A stretch of 42,322 bases of DNA, taken from contig SMWE01000001.1 of the NCBI GenBank assembly GCA_004357475.1, positions 1-42,322 on the forward strand. Reading direction: 5' to 3'. The position numbers and the translations under genes are program-made. This document shows positions 15,524 through 25,800 of this stretch, one piece after another; position 1 is the first letter of the stretch, and every line of letters begins with the position of its first letter. The DNA is from Gammaproteobacteria bacterium. Lineage in GTDB: Bacteria; Pseudomonadota; Gammaproteobacteria; Steroidobacterales; Woeseiaceae. The notes under the pieces were generated by a model. That model was not told where the DNA came from. It worked only from the letters and a program-made list of their open reading frames with translations, and did no database searches.

Positions 15524-16480
15524 ATGTCAGCAAATTCTCTTCGTATCGGCGTCGTTATGGACGCTATCGAATCGATCACGCCGAAAAAAGACAGCTCGCT
15601 CGCGATGCTCCTCGAAGCCACACGGCGTGGCGCCGAGATTCATTACCTGCAGCAGGCGGATCTCAAGTTGCTGGCAGGTGAGGCTCTGGGCAACTCACGG
15701 ATATTGAATGTACGTGACGATTCGTCGGACTGGTTTACGCTCGGCAGTGAGCAGGAAATTCGACTTGGCGAACTGGATGTCATCCTGATGCGTAAAGATC
15801 CGCCCTTCGACATGGAGTACATCTACTCCACGTATATCCTGGAACGCGCCGAACTGGCCGGCGCCATGATTGTGAATCGTCCGCAAAGTCTGCGTGACAT
15901 GAACGAAAAAGCCTATATCGCATGGTTTGCCGAATGCGCGCCCCTGACAATGGTGACCCGTTCTATGTCCGAGATGAGAGCGTTTCTGCTGGAGCACGGA
16001 CGTATCGTTGTAAAACCGCTCGACGGCATGGGCGGCAAATCGATCTTTGTCGTCGTCGCTGGCGACAACAATGCCAACGTCATTTTCGAAACCCTGACCG
16101 ACAACGGCAACCGCTATGCGATGGCCCAGGTTTTCATACCGGAAATCAGCGAAGGCGACAAACGAATACTGCTGATTGACGGCGACCCGATTCCTTACGC
16201 GCTCGCCAGAATTCCCACCGCGGACGACAATCGCGGCAATCTGGTGATGGGCGCCGTCGGCAAGGGACTCGAACTCAGCGAGCGCGACCGCTGGATCTGC
16301 GCCCGGGTAGGCCCGGTGTTGAGAGAGCGTGGGGTGATCTTCGCCGGCATCGATGTCATTGGCGACTATATGACCGAGATCAATGTCACGAGTCCGACCG
16401 GTATCAGGGAACTCGATACCGCATTCGACCTCAATATCGCGGGCACCCTGTTTGACGCTATCGAGGCCAGACTCGCCTGA
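15524..16480 (+). CDS. gshB: Glutathione synthetase
   Basis: ATP-grasp ligase joining gamma-glutamylcysteine and glycine to form glutathione in the cytoplasm. The 318-residue protein has the family order: IGVVMDAIESITPKKDSSLAML, LMRKDPPFDMEYIYSTYILE, NRPQSLRDMNEKAYI, the ATP-grasp segment GRIVVKPLDGMGGKSIF, QVFIPEISEGDKRILLIDG and the magnesium/substrate end INVTSPTGIRELD. A GGAACG and an AAGGA lie upstream of the ATG. It is divergent from pilG, the same arrangement as in Pseudomonas, and opens the plus-strand run that continues to tonB. Confidence 0.96.
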   Translation: MSANSLRIGVVMDAIESITPKKDSSLAMLLEATRRGAEIHYLQQADLKLLAGEALGNSRILNVRDDSSDWFTLGSEQEIRLGELDVILMRKDPPFDMEYIYSTYILERAELAGAMIVNRPQSLRDMNEKAYIAWFAECAPLTMVTRSMSEMRAFLLEHGRIVVKPLDGMGGKSIFVVVAGDNNANVIFETLTDNGNRYAMAQVFIPEISEGDKRILLIDGDPIPYALARIPTADDNRGNLVMGAVGKGLELSERDRWICARVGPVLRERGVIFAGIDVIGDYMTEINVTSPTGIRELDTAFDLNIAGTLFDAIEARLA

Positions 16481-16645
16481 AGAGCAGCCAGGCACCTATA
16501 ATAGCTGCTTTGGCAGGCTGAGTATCAGTAGACGGGTGACATAGGTCTCAACACCACGAGGCGTATGCAGGTAAACTGCACAAATCATTGATTTCCTGTG
16601 AGACAATTCGGCGGTTCGGGTTATTGACAACTGCCTCCCTGGGAA

Positions 16646-17581
16646 ATGGCTGAGTTAATCTCAAACACTGATGAGATCGATCCGGAAGGACCTATCGATT
16701 CATTCGTCCTCGATACCGGCCCGCTTCCGGACCGCCTTCCTCCAATGCTGTTCCTGGCCGCGCTGGTGCACGGCATCCTGATTATTGGCATTACATTCAA
16801 CGCGGTCATCGGCGACGCATTTTCCGAGGTGATTTCGCTTGAAGTCACGATTGTCGCTAACCCCGAGCAGAATGTCCTGAAACCGGACAAAGCGGACTAT
16901 CTTGCGCAGGCAAACCAGGAAGGTGTTGGTAATACCAGGGAGCAGGCAAATCCCAGCGCGCGCGCCGAGAGCATCGTACCGATCAATAATCCCGGCGATG
17001 AGAATGGCGATAGCCTCGAAGAATCCGTTTTTCTGGATGAATCGGCAGACCAGGTCCTGACAACCCGCTCAAAACAAAATCCCGAGGTAATGGACAAGCC
17101 GCGCGACGATCCCACGCCCGATGAATCAATCGCTATCGCAATGGCGGCCGGCATCGAGATCACGTTGCCGTTGCCGCAGAAAGAGTTAGCTGACGTAGCG
17201 ATCCACGACTCCAGTCCCCGTGAACTTGTAACCAGCGTGAACACACGGGAATCCAGGATTGCTCCATACCTGGACCGCTGGAAAAGAAAAATCGAAGCCA
17301 TTGGCGTCAAATACTTTCCCGAACAAGGCCTTATCGATGGCATTAGCGGCAGCCCAACGCTCGAAGTAATTATCGGCGCATCGGGACAGCTTCAGGAGGT
17401 AATCGTGCGTCAGACTTCCGGTTCGAGCGTCCTGGACCACGCTGCGCTCGAAATTCTGCGTCGCGCCGCGCCATTTGATCCGTTTCCGGAAGCAATACGG
17501 GTCGATTACGACACCTTACGCTTTGCCTACAAGTGGCAGTTCAGCCACACCGGCATTGAGTCGACTGCAAGCACCAATTAA
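16646..17581 (+). CDS. tonB: TonB-like energy transducer
   Basis: A 311-residue inner-membrane protein that passes proton-motive energy to outer-membrane receptors. One membrane helix (about residues 33-55) follows a cytoplasmic N-terminus, then a long, acidic periplasmic linker without the usual proline repeats, and a C-terminal TonB domain (about 215-300) with YFPEQGLIDGISGSPTLEVII, GQLQEVIVRQTSGSSVLDHAAL and APFDPFP. The position between gshB and yqgE matches TonB3 of P. aeruginosa, which has been linked to type IV pilus function. No exbB or exbD is next to it. The ribosome-binding site is weak and the start could be slightly different. Confidence 0.87.
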   Translation: MAELISNTDEIDPEGPIDSFVLDTGPLPDRLPPMLFLAALVHGILIIGITFNAVIGDAFSEVISLEVTIVANPEQNVLKPDKADYLAQANQEGVGNTREQANPSARAESIVPINNPGDENGDSLEESVFLDESADQVLTTRSKQNPEVMDKPRDDPTPDESIAIAMAAGIEITLPLPQKELADVAIHDSSPRELVTSVNTRESRIAPYLDRWKRKIEAIGVKYFPEQGLIDGISGSPTLEVIIGASGQLQEVIVRQTSGSSVLDHAALEILRRAAPFDPFPEAIRVDYDTLRFAYKWQFSHTGIESTASTN

Positions 17582-17600
17582 TATTGGTTATACTCAAGTA

Positions 17601-18164
17601 ATGGAACTTGAGGATTCGCTCTGTAATCAGTTGTTGATCGCCATGCCCGGTATGGCCGATCCGAATTTCAACAGCACGGTTACCCTGGTTTGTGATCATA
17701 ACGCCGAGGGTGCGCTTGGCATCATTATCAATCGGCCGATGAATCTGAATCTTGGTGGTCTGCTTGAGCAATTGTCACTGGACCACGCCGATCAGTCCAA
17801 GGCCAGTTCCCCGGTGCTGGACGGCGGCCCGGTCGGGCGCATGCGCGGATTCGTTTTGCACAATCCGCACGGGTCGTTCGAGAATTCGGTCGCTGTGTCC
17901 TCCAACATCCAGCTCACCCTGTCGCGCGACGTACTCGATGCCATGGCTGCAGGGTCTGGTCCCGATAAATCGCTGGTCGCACTGGGTTACGCCGGCTGGG
18001 ATGCAGGACAACTCGAACAGGAAATGCTTCACAACACGTGGCTGAGTGTTCCGGCCAGTCCGGAAATCATCTTCGACGTGCCATTTGCTGATCGATGGAG
18101 CGTTGCAGCGGAGACCATCGGCATCGATATCAGCCAGATGTCTCCGCATGCCGGCCACGCCTGA
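17601..18164 (+). CDS. yqgE: YqgE/AlgH family protein
   Basis: A 187-residue protein of the YqgE/AlgH family, exactly the usual length. Signatures are LLIAMPGMADPNFNSTVTLVCDHN, GALGIIINRPM, PVLDGGPVGRMRGFVLH, ALGYAGWDAGQLEQEM and NTWLSVPAS. I chose the ATG at 17601 because the family starts right there; the frame is open upstream but lies in the end of tonB. In Pseudomonas AlgH was proposed as a transcriptional regulator of alginate genes, but there is no DNA-binding domain and its biochemical role is unclear. It overlaps ruvX downstream by 17 bases. Confidence 0.93.
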   Translation: MELEDSLCNQLLIAMPGMADPNFNSTVTLVCDHNAEGALGIIINRPMNLNLGGLLEQLSLDHADQSKASSPVLDGGPVGRMRGFVLHNPHGSFENSVAVSSNIQLTLSRDVLDAMAAGSGPDKSLVALGYAGWDAGQLEQEMLHNTWLSVPASPEIIFDVPFADRWSVAAETIGIDISQMSPHAGHA

Positions 18165-18576
18165 AACAATTCTCGCTTTTGATTTCGGATTGCGGCGCAT
18201 CGGCGTTGCGGTTGGTCAACAGGTAACAGCTTCCGCCAATCCACTTGCCGTCATACACAACAGCGAGAACGGGCCGGACTGGACCGCAATCGGTGAGCTT
18301 ATCCTTGAGTGGCAGCCGGCCAGGATCATTGTCGGCATGCCTGCCTGCGCAGACGGATCTCCGTCGGAAATCTCGAACTGCGTCAACGGATTTATCCGCG
18401 AGCTCGCCCGCTTCGACCGGCCCATCGAGACTGAGGACGAACGATACTCGTCGCTTGAGGCCGGGGAGCTACTGAAATCCGAGCGCGCCCTGGGACTGCG
18501 AGGCCGTATCAAGAAAGGTATGATCGACAGTGCCGCTGCAACACTGATCGCGGAAAGGTGGCTCACCAGGAATTAG
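18148..18576 (+). CDS. ruvX: Pre-16S rRNA nuclease / Holliday junction resolvase-like YqgF (RuvX)
   Basis: A 142-residue RNase H-like nuclease that trims the 5' end of 16S rRNA precursors. The three acidic catalytic positions are visible: Asp12 (LAFDFGLRRIGVAVG), Glu98 (EDERYSS) and Asp127 (KKGMIDSAAATLIAERWL). The middle motif IIVGMP is also typical. The start at 18148 lies within the last codons of yqgE, so translation is likely coupled; the yqgE-ruvX pairing is common in Gammaproteobacteria. Confidence 0.94.
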   Translation: MPATPETILAFDFGLRRIGVAVGQQVTASANPLAVIHNSENGPDWTAIGELILEWQPARIIVGMPACADGSPSEISNCVNGFIRELARFDRPIETEDERYSSLEAGELLKSERALGLRGRIKKGMIDSAAATLIAERWLTRN

Positions 18577-18616
18577 TCAGCCAATACATTCATAATCAGA
18601 GTAGTATTCCGCCGCG

Positions 18617-19621
18617 ATGTCAGTAACCGAGCTTTTTGAAACGAGTGGCGTAGCCGACGACGCCGATCTGCAGTTCAGCGCTGATGGTCACCTTCGCCAC
18701 TTGCTGACGCTGCGCGGCCTGAATCGCCGCCAGATCACGGATCTCCTTGATCGGGCGGAGACCTTCCTGAGCCGTCCCGGACAAGCTGCGGTGCGCTCGC
18801 AGGCGCTTAAGGGCGTTACCGTTGGCAACCTGTTTTTCGAACCGAGTACCCGCACACGCGCGTCCTTCGAACTTGCTGCCACACGTCTCGGCGCCGACTT
18901 ACTGAACCTTGATGTCAATACATCGGCACGCAAAAAAGGCGAAAGCATCCTCGACACAATTTATACGTTACAGGCAATGCAGATCGACGTATTCGTGATC
19001 CGAGATGCCAGTGCCGGCGTGCCCGCCTATATCGCGCGCAACGTGAATGATTACGTCATGATTTTGAATGCAGGCGAGGCCAGCGTGTCGCATCCGACCC
19101 AGGGCCTGCTCGATCTCATGACGATTCGCCAGCACAAGGGCAATTTTGAAGATCTTACTGTCGCCATTGTTGGCGACATCGCTCATTCCCGCGTCGCCCG
19201 TTCGGCATCAGAGGGATTGATGATTATGGGGGTCGGCGAGTTAAGGCTGATCTCTCCCGAAGCACTGGCGCCTGACCCAGATGATTTTCCGGGAGCGAGC
19301 ATTCTGCACAGACTGAAGGAGGGCATTCGTGGTGCGGATGTGGTCATGGCGCTCAGGATTCAACGCGAGCGAATCGGCAGCCTCGACGGCATTCCCGGCA
19401 TTGATGAATATTTCGCCAACTTTGGGATCAGTCACGAACGCATGAAACTTGCGGCGGCGGACGCGATTGTGATGCATCCCGGGCCGATGAATCGCGGTAT
19501 CGAAATTGAATCCAGTCTTGCTGACAGCCAGTGTTCCGTAATTACAGACCAGGTCACAAATGGAGTTGCTATCCGCATGGCCGTTCTCAGCACGGTTGTT
19601 GAAACAATGGAAAGGCAGTGA
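18617..19621 (+). CDS. pyrB: Aspartate carbamoyltransferase catalytic subunit
   Basis: First committed step of pyrimidine synthesis: carbamoyl phosphate plus aspartate to carbamoyl aspartate. The 334-residue protein contains the carbamoyl-phosphate loop FFEPSTRTRASFE, KKGESILDT, HPTQGLLDLMTI, the aspartate-site MALRIQRER and HPGPMNRGIEI. The length and sequence are of the Pseudomonas-type PyrB, which usually works with an inactive or active PyrC homologue encoded next to it. Here pyrC is replaced by pyrK, overlapping by four bases (GTGA). The pyrR regulator gene that precedes pyrB in Pseudomonas is also missing, so regulation probably differs. Confidence 0.96.
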   Translation: MSVTELFETSGVADDADLQFSADGHLRHLLTLRGLNRRQITDLLDRAETFLSRPGQAAVRSQALKGVTVGNLFFEPSTRTRASFELAATRLGADLLNLDVNTSARKKGESILDTIYTLQAMQIDVFVIRDASAGVPAYIARNVNDYVMILNAGEASVSHPTQGLLDLMTIRQHKGNFEDLTVAIVGDIAHSRVARSASEGLMIMGVGELRLISPEALAPDPDDFPGASILHRLKEGIRGADVVMALRIQRERIGSLDGIPGIDEYFANFGISHERMKLAAADAIVMHPGPMNRGIEIESSLADSQCSVITDQVTNGVAIRMAVLSTVVETMERQ

Positions 19622-20526
19622 CCGCGACCGGACTGGCAACAAAAAAAGCTCAAAAAAACCGCGGGACCCTGTTTGTCGAAGACGCAGAAGTTATCGCGGT
19701 CAAATCCTTTCCCGGAGAACAGTTCATAACCCGGCTCACCGCTCCGAAGTGCGCCGAACACGCTGCTGCAGGCAGTTTCGTCCATATCCAGTGCGACGAA
19801 TCCATGCCGATGCGCCGTCCGCTCTCCATCATGCGAACTGATGCGGACGAGGGCTGGATCGAGGTTCTGTACAAAGTTGTCGGCGAGGGACTGCGCGCCC
19901 TCGCAAGCAAAAAAACAGGCGACATGTTGAGCGTAATCGGCCCGATCGGATACGGATTTACGCCATCGCCCGAGCGCCCGAAATCCCTGCTCATTGGCGG
20001 CGGTGTCGGCATTCCACCGATGGTATTTCTCGCAGAGGCCCTGACAGGCAGCGACGCCACCTGGCAGCCGCTCGTTCTGATGGGATCCGAAATACCCTTT
20101 CCTTTCCAACTTACGAATTCAGAGATCGCGAGCAAATGGCTGCCAGATGAAATCTCCAGCACCATGCCTTTGCTTGAGGAGTGGCAGGTACCTGCCCGTC
20201 TCGCCAGCCTGTCGGATTTTGCAGGTGTCTACCGGGGCTATGTCACGGACCTGGCGTGTGAGTGGCTCAGCAGCCTGGACCAGGACGAACTTGCGCAAAC
20301 CGAAGTTTTTGCCTGCGGTCCGACTGCCATGCTGAAGGCGGTGGCGGATATGGCAAGGCAATACGATGTGCCCTGCCAGGTGTCTCTTGAGGAATTCATG
20401 GCCTGCGCGGTTGGCGGCTGTGCCGGCTGCACGGTACTCGTGCAGACTGACGATGGACCGGCAATGAAAAGAGTATGCGTAGATGGGCCCGTGTTCGATG
20501 CTGCGACCGTATTTCCGGTCGCATAA
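19618..20526 (+). CDS. pyrK: Dihydroorotate dehydrogenase electron transfer subunit PyrK-like
   Basis: A 302-residue ferredoxin-reductase-like flavoprotein. The FAD domain has [20 protein letters not shown], the NAD domain [14 protein letters not shown] and FACGPTAML, and the C-terminal 2Fe-2S site Cys263, Cys268, Cys271 and Cys287 ([11 protein letters not shown], then RVCVDGPVF). PyrK passes electrons from dihydroorotate oxidation by PyrDB to NAD. The gene begins with GTG overlapping pyrB's stop, which ties it to pyrimidine synthesis, but no pyrD gene is in the window. Other members of this reductase family (sulfhydrogenase gamma subunits) are a less likely alternative because the FMACAxGxCxGC motif and gene context fit PyrK. 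Confidence 0.88.
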   Translation: MTATGLATKKAQKNRGTLFVEDAEVIAVKSFPGEQFITRLTAPKCAEHAAAGSFVHIQCDESMPMRRPLSIMRTDADEGWIEVLYKVVGEGLRALASKKTGDMLSVIGPIGYGFTPSPERPKSLLIGGGVGIPPMVFLAEALTGSDATWQPLVLMGSEIPFPFQLTNSEIASKWLPDEISSTMPLLEEWQVPARLASLSDFAGVYRGYVTDLACEWLSSLDQDELAQTEVFACGPTAMLKAVADMARQYDVPCQVSLEEFMACAVGGCAGCTVLVQTDDGPAMKRVCVDGPVFDAATVFPVA

Positions 20527-20534
20527 GCCTGATC

Positions 20535-21548
20535 ATGCTTGAGAAGTTCGAACGCTACCCGCTGACTTTCGGACCCACACCGATCGAAAAACTTGAGCGG
20601 CTGTCCGCCCATCTCGGTGGCAATGTCGAGATTTATGCGAAGCGCGAGGATTGCAATTCCGGTCTCGCATTCGGCGGCAACAAGGTTCGCAAACTGGAAT
20701 ACATCGTGCCCGACGCAATCGCATCCGGCACCGACACGCTGGTCACAATAGGCGGGGTGCAATCCAATCACACCCGCCAGGTCGCAGCCGTCGCGGCGAA
20801 GATCGGCATGAAATGCCGGCTTGTGCAGGAAAGCTGGGTGCCGTTCCAGGACGCCGTATATGACCGCGTCGGCAACATCCTCATGTCCCGCGTAATGGGT
20901 GCCGAAATCGAGCTTGTCGACGAAGGATTCGATATCGGCATCCGCAAAAGCTGGGAGGCCGCGCTGGAAGACATCAAGGACAAGGGCGGCAAACCCTATG
21001 CGATCCCTGCCGGGGCGTCGGTACACAAGTTCGGCGGCCTCGGCTATGTCGGTTTTGCAGAAGAACTCCGCGCACAGGAAGGAGAACTCGGTTTCAAATT
21101 CGATTACATCGTGGTCTGCACGGTCACAGGATCAACCCATGCGGGCATGGTCGTCGGCTTTGCCAGGGACGGGCGAACCCGGAACGTCATCGGCATCGAC
21201 GCGTCGGGCACACCCGAACAAACGCATGCTCAGGTGCTCGACATCGCACAAAAAACAGCAGACCTGGTCGAACTCGGCCAGGACATCACGGCAGACGATG
21301 TCGTATTGAAAACCGAATACTCCTACCCAAGCTATGGCGTGCCATCAGACGAAACCAACGATGCAATACGTCTGTGCGCGAGGCTGGAAGGCATGATGAC
21401 CGACCCGGTCTACGAGGGAAAATCCATGCAGGGCATGATCGATCTGGTGAAGAAGGGCTTTTTCCCGACCAAGTCAAAGATCCTGTACGCGCACCTGGGC
21501 GGCGTACCCGCGATTAACGGCTACAGTTACATCTATCGCAATGGCTGA
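20535..21548 (+). CDS. acdS: 1-aminocyclopropane-1-carboxylate (ACC) deaminase
   Basis: A PLP enzyme that splits ACC, the ethylene precursor of plants, into 2-oxobutyrate and ammonia. The 337 residues align almost end to end with Pseudomonas Acd[41 protein letters not shown] with PLP lysine Lys50, [25 protein letters not shown] and [13 protein letters not shown]. Tyr267, Tyr293, Glu294 and Leu321 correspond to Tyr268, Tyr294, Glu295 and Leu322 of the Pseudomonas enzyme, which favours a true deaminase over a D-cysteine desulfhydrase. I chose the ATG at 20535 because homology begins there; an in-frame upstream start would lie inside pyrK. It follows pyrK by eight bases and may be cotranscribed, an unusual neighbour for this gene. 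Confidence 0.92.
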   Translation: MLEKFERYPLTFGPTPIEKLERLSAHLGGNVEIYAKREDCNSGLAFGGNKVRKLEYIVPDAIASGTDTLVTIGGVQSNHTRQVAAVAAKIGMKCRLVQESWVPFQDAVYDRVGNILMSRVMGAEIELVDEGFDIGIRKSWEAALEDIKDKGGKPYAIPAGASVHKFGGLGYVGFAEELRAQEGELGFKFDYIVVCTVTGSTHAGMVVGFARDGRTRNVIGIDASGTPEQTHAQVLDIAQKTADLVELGQDITADDVVLKTEYSYPSYGVPSDETNDAIRLCARLEGMMTDPVYEGKSMQGMIDLVKKGFFPTKSKILYAHLGGVPAINGYSYIYRNG

Positions 21549-21614
21549 TTCAAGGGGCAGGTTACCTAATTGGCCCTGTTACCACTGACCAATTAAGTAA
21601 ACCATCCCCCAGAC

Positions 21615-22203
21615 CTAGCGGTATATGTCGTTCAGCCCAATGCCTGCAGCAATCATCGGCAGGATTTTCTCAATCCTTTTTGTTTTTGTCTCATCGCGTT
21701 TGGCGCTCACTACATGGTCCGTGTATTCCCGCTGCAGGCCGGGCCGCAGATTTGCAAAGCCTTTTCGTGTCGGGGCATTCTTCGCCAGCGCTTTTTTAAT
21801 TCGGGGAAACCGCAAGCGGCTTCTTCTTTTGCGAGCCGATCTTTTTCCCATCCTTGACCAACTGGATCGCTTCCCTGACGTACGTCTTGATCGCCGCTGG
21901 TTTGATTTCCTTTGCCGATTGCGTGCGCCATTGCCGTAGTGCTTTCGTCGTGCCTTCCTGCGCGTTAATGAGAACGTGTTTCTTGTCTTTTAATAGCGCT
22001 CCCTGGAAGAACCACAAGCCCAGGTAGGATTTGAATCCGCCGATGCCGACGACGTTTTGACCGTTGTAGGTGTAGCATGGCACGCCCCACTTGACGTCCT
22101 CTGTCAGTTCGGTGGACTGCAGAATTTCCCTGAGGCGCCCGAGTTCGTCCTGCTACTTTTCTGCATTCGCAATGTAGTCATCCACTGTCTTATATCGTTT
22201 CAT
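21615..22203 (-). pseudogene. YdeI/OmpD-associated (DUF1801-like) family protein, broken by a stop and a frameshift
   Basis: Reading the minus strand from the ATG at 22203 gives MKRYKTVDDYIANAEK, then an in-frame TAG at 22155-22153, then QDELGRLREILQSTE continuing through KWGVPCYTYNG, GLWFFQGALLKDK and NAQEGTTKALRQWR. Near a run of four C (21806-21803) the frame moves by +1 and resumes as IKKALAKNAP, YTDHVVSAKRDETKTKR and KILPMIAAGIGLNDIYR. Together these pieces cover a complete member of the YdeI family. Two separate lesions suggest decay rather than a single sequencing error. The family's cellular role is poorly known. Confidence 0.75.
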
Positions 22204-22287
22204 AATATTGACATTGGTAGCGGCGGGCCGGCCGGTCAATGAATAGCGCTGAATTTTGCCAGATCGATCCCGCTAGTACTCCCCAGC

Positions 22288-22756
22288 TTATGCGTCTGAC
22301 TGTAATATCTCATTTTCCATGCATTGCTGGAAATCCTCAGAATACCAATGCTTTCTGTGTGGCCAATGTTCCTGAAAACCCGGCACCGAAGTTTAATCAA
22401 TCGCCATTCGTTTCATCCCCGACCAATGACTGGAATCCAAGGCGTCCTCCGTCAATTGAATGCAGGCATTCTCGAATGCGTACATGAAGTTCCCGTGGAA
22501 ACCCCAATAACGCATTTTCTCAGCACTGCTGATGCTACTTGGATCACTGGCCCCTGTTGTGAATTACCTCTGACAATCCGCTTTGCTTCGACATGAGCGC
22601 GAACATGCCGCGAAAATCCTCCGTAACCGAGCGACTCGTACTTAGGCGAATTGCTCGGGTGTTCTGACGGGCGTGTAAAGCAAGGTACACAAGGGTGGCG
22701 ATAACTACGACGCACCCCACTAATTCTCCGGTTGCGCCCCAGTCCTGAATAGACAT
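22288..22756 (-). pseudogene. Small membrane-anchored protein of unknown function, broken
   Basis: From the ATG at 22756 the minus strand encodes MSIQDWGATGELVGCVVVIATLVYLALHARQNTRAIR, an N-terminal membrane helix followed by a helical RQNTRA segment that I recognise from a widespread family of unnamed bacterial membrane proteins. Around a run of four G (22555-22552) the frame moves by +1 and continues with AEKMRYWGFHGNFMYAFENA. An in-frame TAA follows at 22395-22393, after which the family's usual ending (PGFQEHW, HWYSEDFQQ) is still readable to a stop at 22288. The gene therefore has a frameshift and an internal stop. No function can be assigned. Confidence 0.65.
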
Positions 22757-22894
22757 GGTGTATCCCCTTCTTAGGCAAAGCCCGATTGTAACGCCGACTC
22801 AATGTAGTCCGTATCCGGGGGATCGACGGGGCGTTGATTTGCTATAGTTTTAGTCAGTAATCGACTCAAGAAAAAAACATCGGTGGAGGAAATC

Positions 22895-25800
22895 ATGAAT
22901 GGAATCGTTCGAACAGGACTATTTGTGTTTTTGATGCCATTGCTGGCGCTGGCTCAGGACGAGGAAGCAACGGAACCCGGATTCAATGAAGCAACTTTTT
23001 CCGGGCTGGAATTTCGCAGCATCGGACCTGCGCTTATGTCCGGGCGCATTGCCGATATTGCGATCGATCCGACCAATCCCAGCACCTGGTATGTCGGGGT
23101 TGGCAGCGGCGGCGTCTGGAAGACCGAAAACGGCGGCACGACATGGACGCCGGTATTCGATGGCGAAGATACCTATTCGATTGGCTGCATTACCCTTGAC
23201 CCGAATAACCCCAGCACCATTTGGGTAGGCACCGGCGAAAACATCAGTGGCCGGCATGTCGGCTACGGTGCGGGCGTGTATCGTAGCCGAGACGGCGGTA
23301 TAACCTGGGAAAACATGGGTCTCACCGCATCAGAACATATCGGCATGATCCGGGTTGATCCGCGCGACTCCAACACCGTTTACGTCGCATCGCAAGGACC
23401 ACTTTGGTCCGGCGGCGGTGAGCGTGGTCTCTACAAATCGACGGATGGCGGTCAAAGCTGGGACAAGATTCTTGGCGATGGTCTCGGCAATACCGATATC
23501 GATGATCAGTACACGGGCGTTTCCGAGGTACACCTTGACCCACGCAATCCAGACATCGTTTACGCGGTTTCCTGGCAGCGCTTCAGAAATGTTGCGGTGC
23601 TGTTGGACGGCGGTCCCGGCTCGGGCATTCATAAATCGACAGATGGCGGCGCAACCTGGCGTGAATTGACTGAAGGATTACCAAAGGAAGACAAAGGAAA
23701 AATCGGCTTAGCAATTTCTCCACAGAATCCTGATGTCGTTTACGCAACGATTGAACTCGCGCATCGTGAGGGTGGTTTCTTCCGCTCAGAAGACGGCGGC
23801 GAATCCTGGGAGAAGCAGAACGACTATCTCTCGGGCGGCACCGGACCACATTATTACCAGGAAATATTCGCAAGCCCACACAAGTTTGATCGCGTCTACC
23901 AGATGGACGTGCACCTGCATACGACGGAAAATGGCGGCAGGGATTTCGTCAGAACAAGTTCCGATAAGAAACATACTGACCATCATGCGATGGCCTTTCA
24001 TCCGACCGACGAGGACTACCTGCTCGTCGGTAACGACGGTGGCGTCTACGAGAGCGTTGACCTCGGCGAGACCTGGCGCTTCATCGCAAATATGCCGGTT
24101 ACGCAGTTTTACAAGGTCTCCGTGGACTACGACGAACCGTTCTACAATGTCTTTGGCGGCACGCAGGACAACAGTAGTTTCGGCGGGCCCTCGCGCACGA
24201 ACAACGTCATCGGCATACGCAACGAGGACTGGTACCTGACCCTGGGCGCGGACGGCCATCAATCAGCCGCGGACCCGACCAATCCCAATATCATTTACGC
24301 GAACTGGCAGGAAGGGAATCTGACCCGTTACGACCACAGCACCGGCGAAAGTGTTTACATCAAACCGCTACCGGCCGCTGGCGAAGAGGCCGAGCGCGTG
24401 AACTGGGACGCACCGATCCTGATCAGCCCGCACAATCCGCAGCGGCTTTACCACGCAACGCATCGCGTGTGGCGAAGCGACAATCGCGGTGACTCCTGGC
24501 AAGCCATCAGCGGCGACCTGACCCGAAATGAGGAGCGTCTTCAGCAACCGCTCATGGAGAGACGCTGGAGTTTTGATGCCATTTGGGATCTGTCGGCGAT
24601 GTCGCGGTACAACACGATCACCTCCCTGTCTGAGTCACCGCTCGTCGCGGGACTTCTGTATGCAGGCACGGACGATGGTCTTATTCAGATCAGCGAAGAC
24701 GGTGGTACCAACTGGCGGCGCGTCGATAGCCTGCCGGGCGTTCCGGACAATTTCTTCGTCAACGACATCAAGGCAGACCTGCATGACGCAGATTCCGTCT
24801 ATATCGTCGTTGATGATCACAAGAGCGGTGATTACTCTCCGTATATATTAAAGAGTGAGAATCGCGGCAAGAGCTGGCGCAGCATTGCCGCCAACTTGCC
24901 TGAGCGCGATATTCTTTGGCGCGTGGTGCAAGATCACGTCAATCCCAGTCTTCTTTTCGTTGGTACCGAGACCGGAGTTTTTTTTACAGTGAACGCCGGT
25001 GGCCAGTGGACCAGACTGTCAGGTGGCGCACCTACGATTGCATTTCGCGATCTCGTCATACAGACGCGTGAGAATGACCTGGTTGGCGCAACCTTTGGGC
25101 GCAGCTTCTACATTCTCGATGACTATTCGCCACTGCGTAACATCACTATCGAAATTCTGCAAAACGACACCGTGCTGTTTCCGGTGCGCCGGGCGCACTG
25201 GTACGTACAGAGACGGCCGCTGTCATGCGCACGCACCGGTTGTGTCGACAGCCAGGGCCACAGTTATTTTGTTGCTTCAAATCCAGCTTTTGGCGCGAAC
25301 TTCACATACTACCTGCCTGAGCGACTTCGAAGTCTTAAAGAACAGCGGCAGGAGGACGAAAGGGAACAGCTCGAGCAAAACGAGGATGTCGATTTTCCGA
25401 GCTGGGATCGCGTTGATGAGGAAGAGCGCGAGGATGCGCCCGCGATTATTCTCACGGTTTCTGATAGCGACGGTAATGTCATCCGCCATATCGAAGGTCC
25501 GGTCGAGGCCGGCTTTCATCGTGTCGCCTGGGACCTACGGTATCCCGCCGTTGATCCCTGGACACCGGAGGAGGAGCGTAACGAGTTTGCGAACCCGACC
25601 GGCGTGCTTGTGGCGCCGGGAACGTACCAGGTGGCAATGTATCAGCGTGTCGGCGGTGAGTTGATGAACCTTGGGCAAAGCGAACAATTTGAGGTGGTCT
25701 CCATCCGCGAACCGACGCTGCCTGGATCTTCCCAGGAACAGCGCATCGCGTTTTCACGGCAGGTCGACGAAATGCAGCGAGCTGTGAGCGGCACCTTGAG

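Noticed and set aside
15695-16495. Minus-strand open frame of 266 codons antisense to gshB
   Set aside because: gshB is unmistakable on the plus strand; the antisense frame has no recognisable domain.
20238-21026. Minus-strand open frame of 262 codons across pyrK and acdS
   Set aside because: Both plus-strand genes are strongly supported; the antisense product has no motif.
20535-21548. D-cysteine desulfhydrase
   Set aside because: The closely related family differs at active-site positions, and here all of them agree with ACC deaminase.
22843-22848. Promoter of the Asp-box gene at TATAGT
   Set aside because: A good -10-like hexamer, but no acceptable -35 at 15-18 bases.
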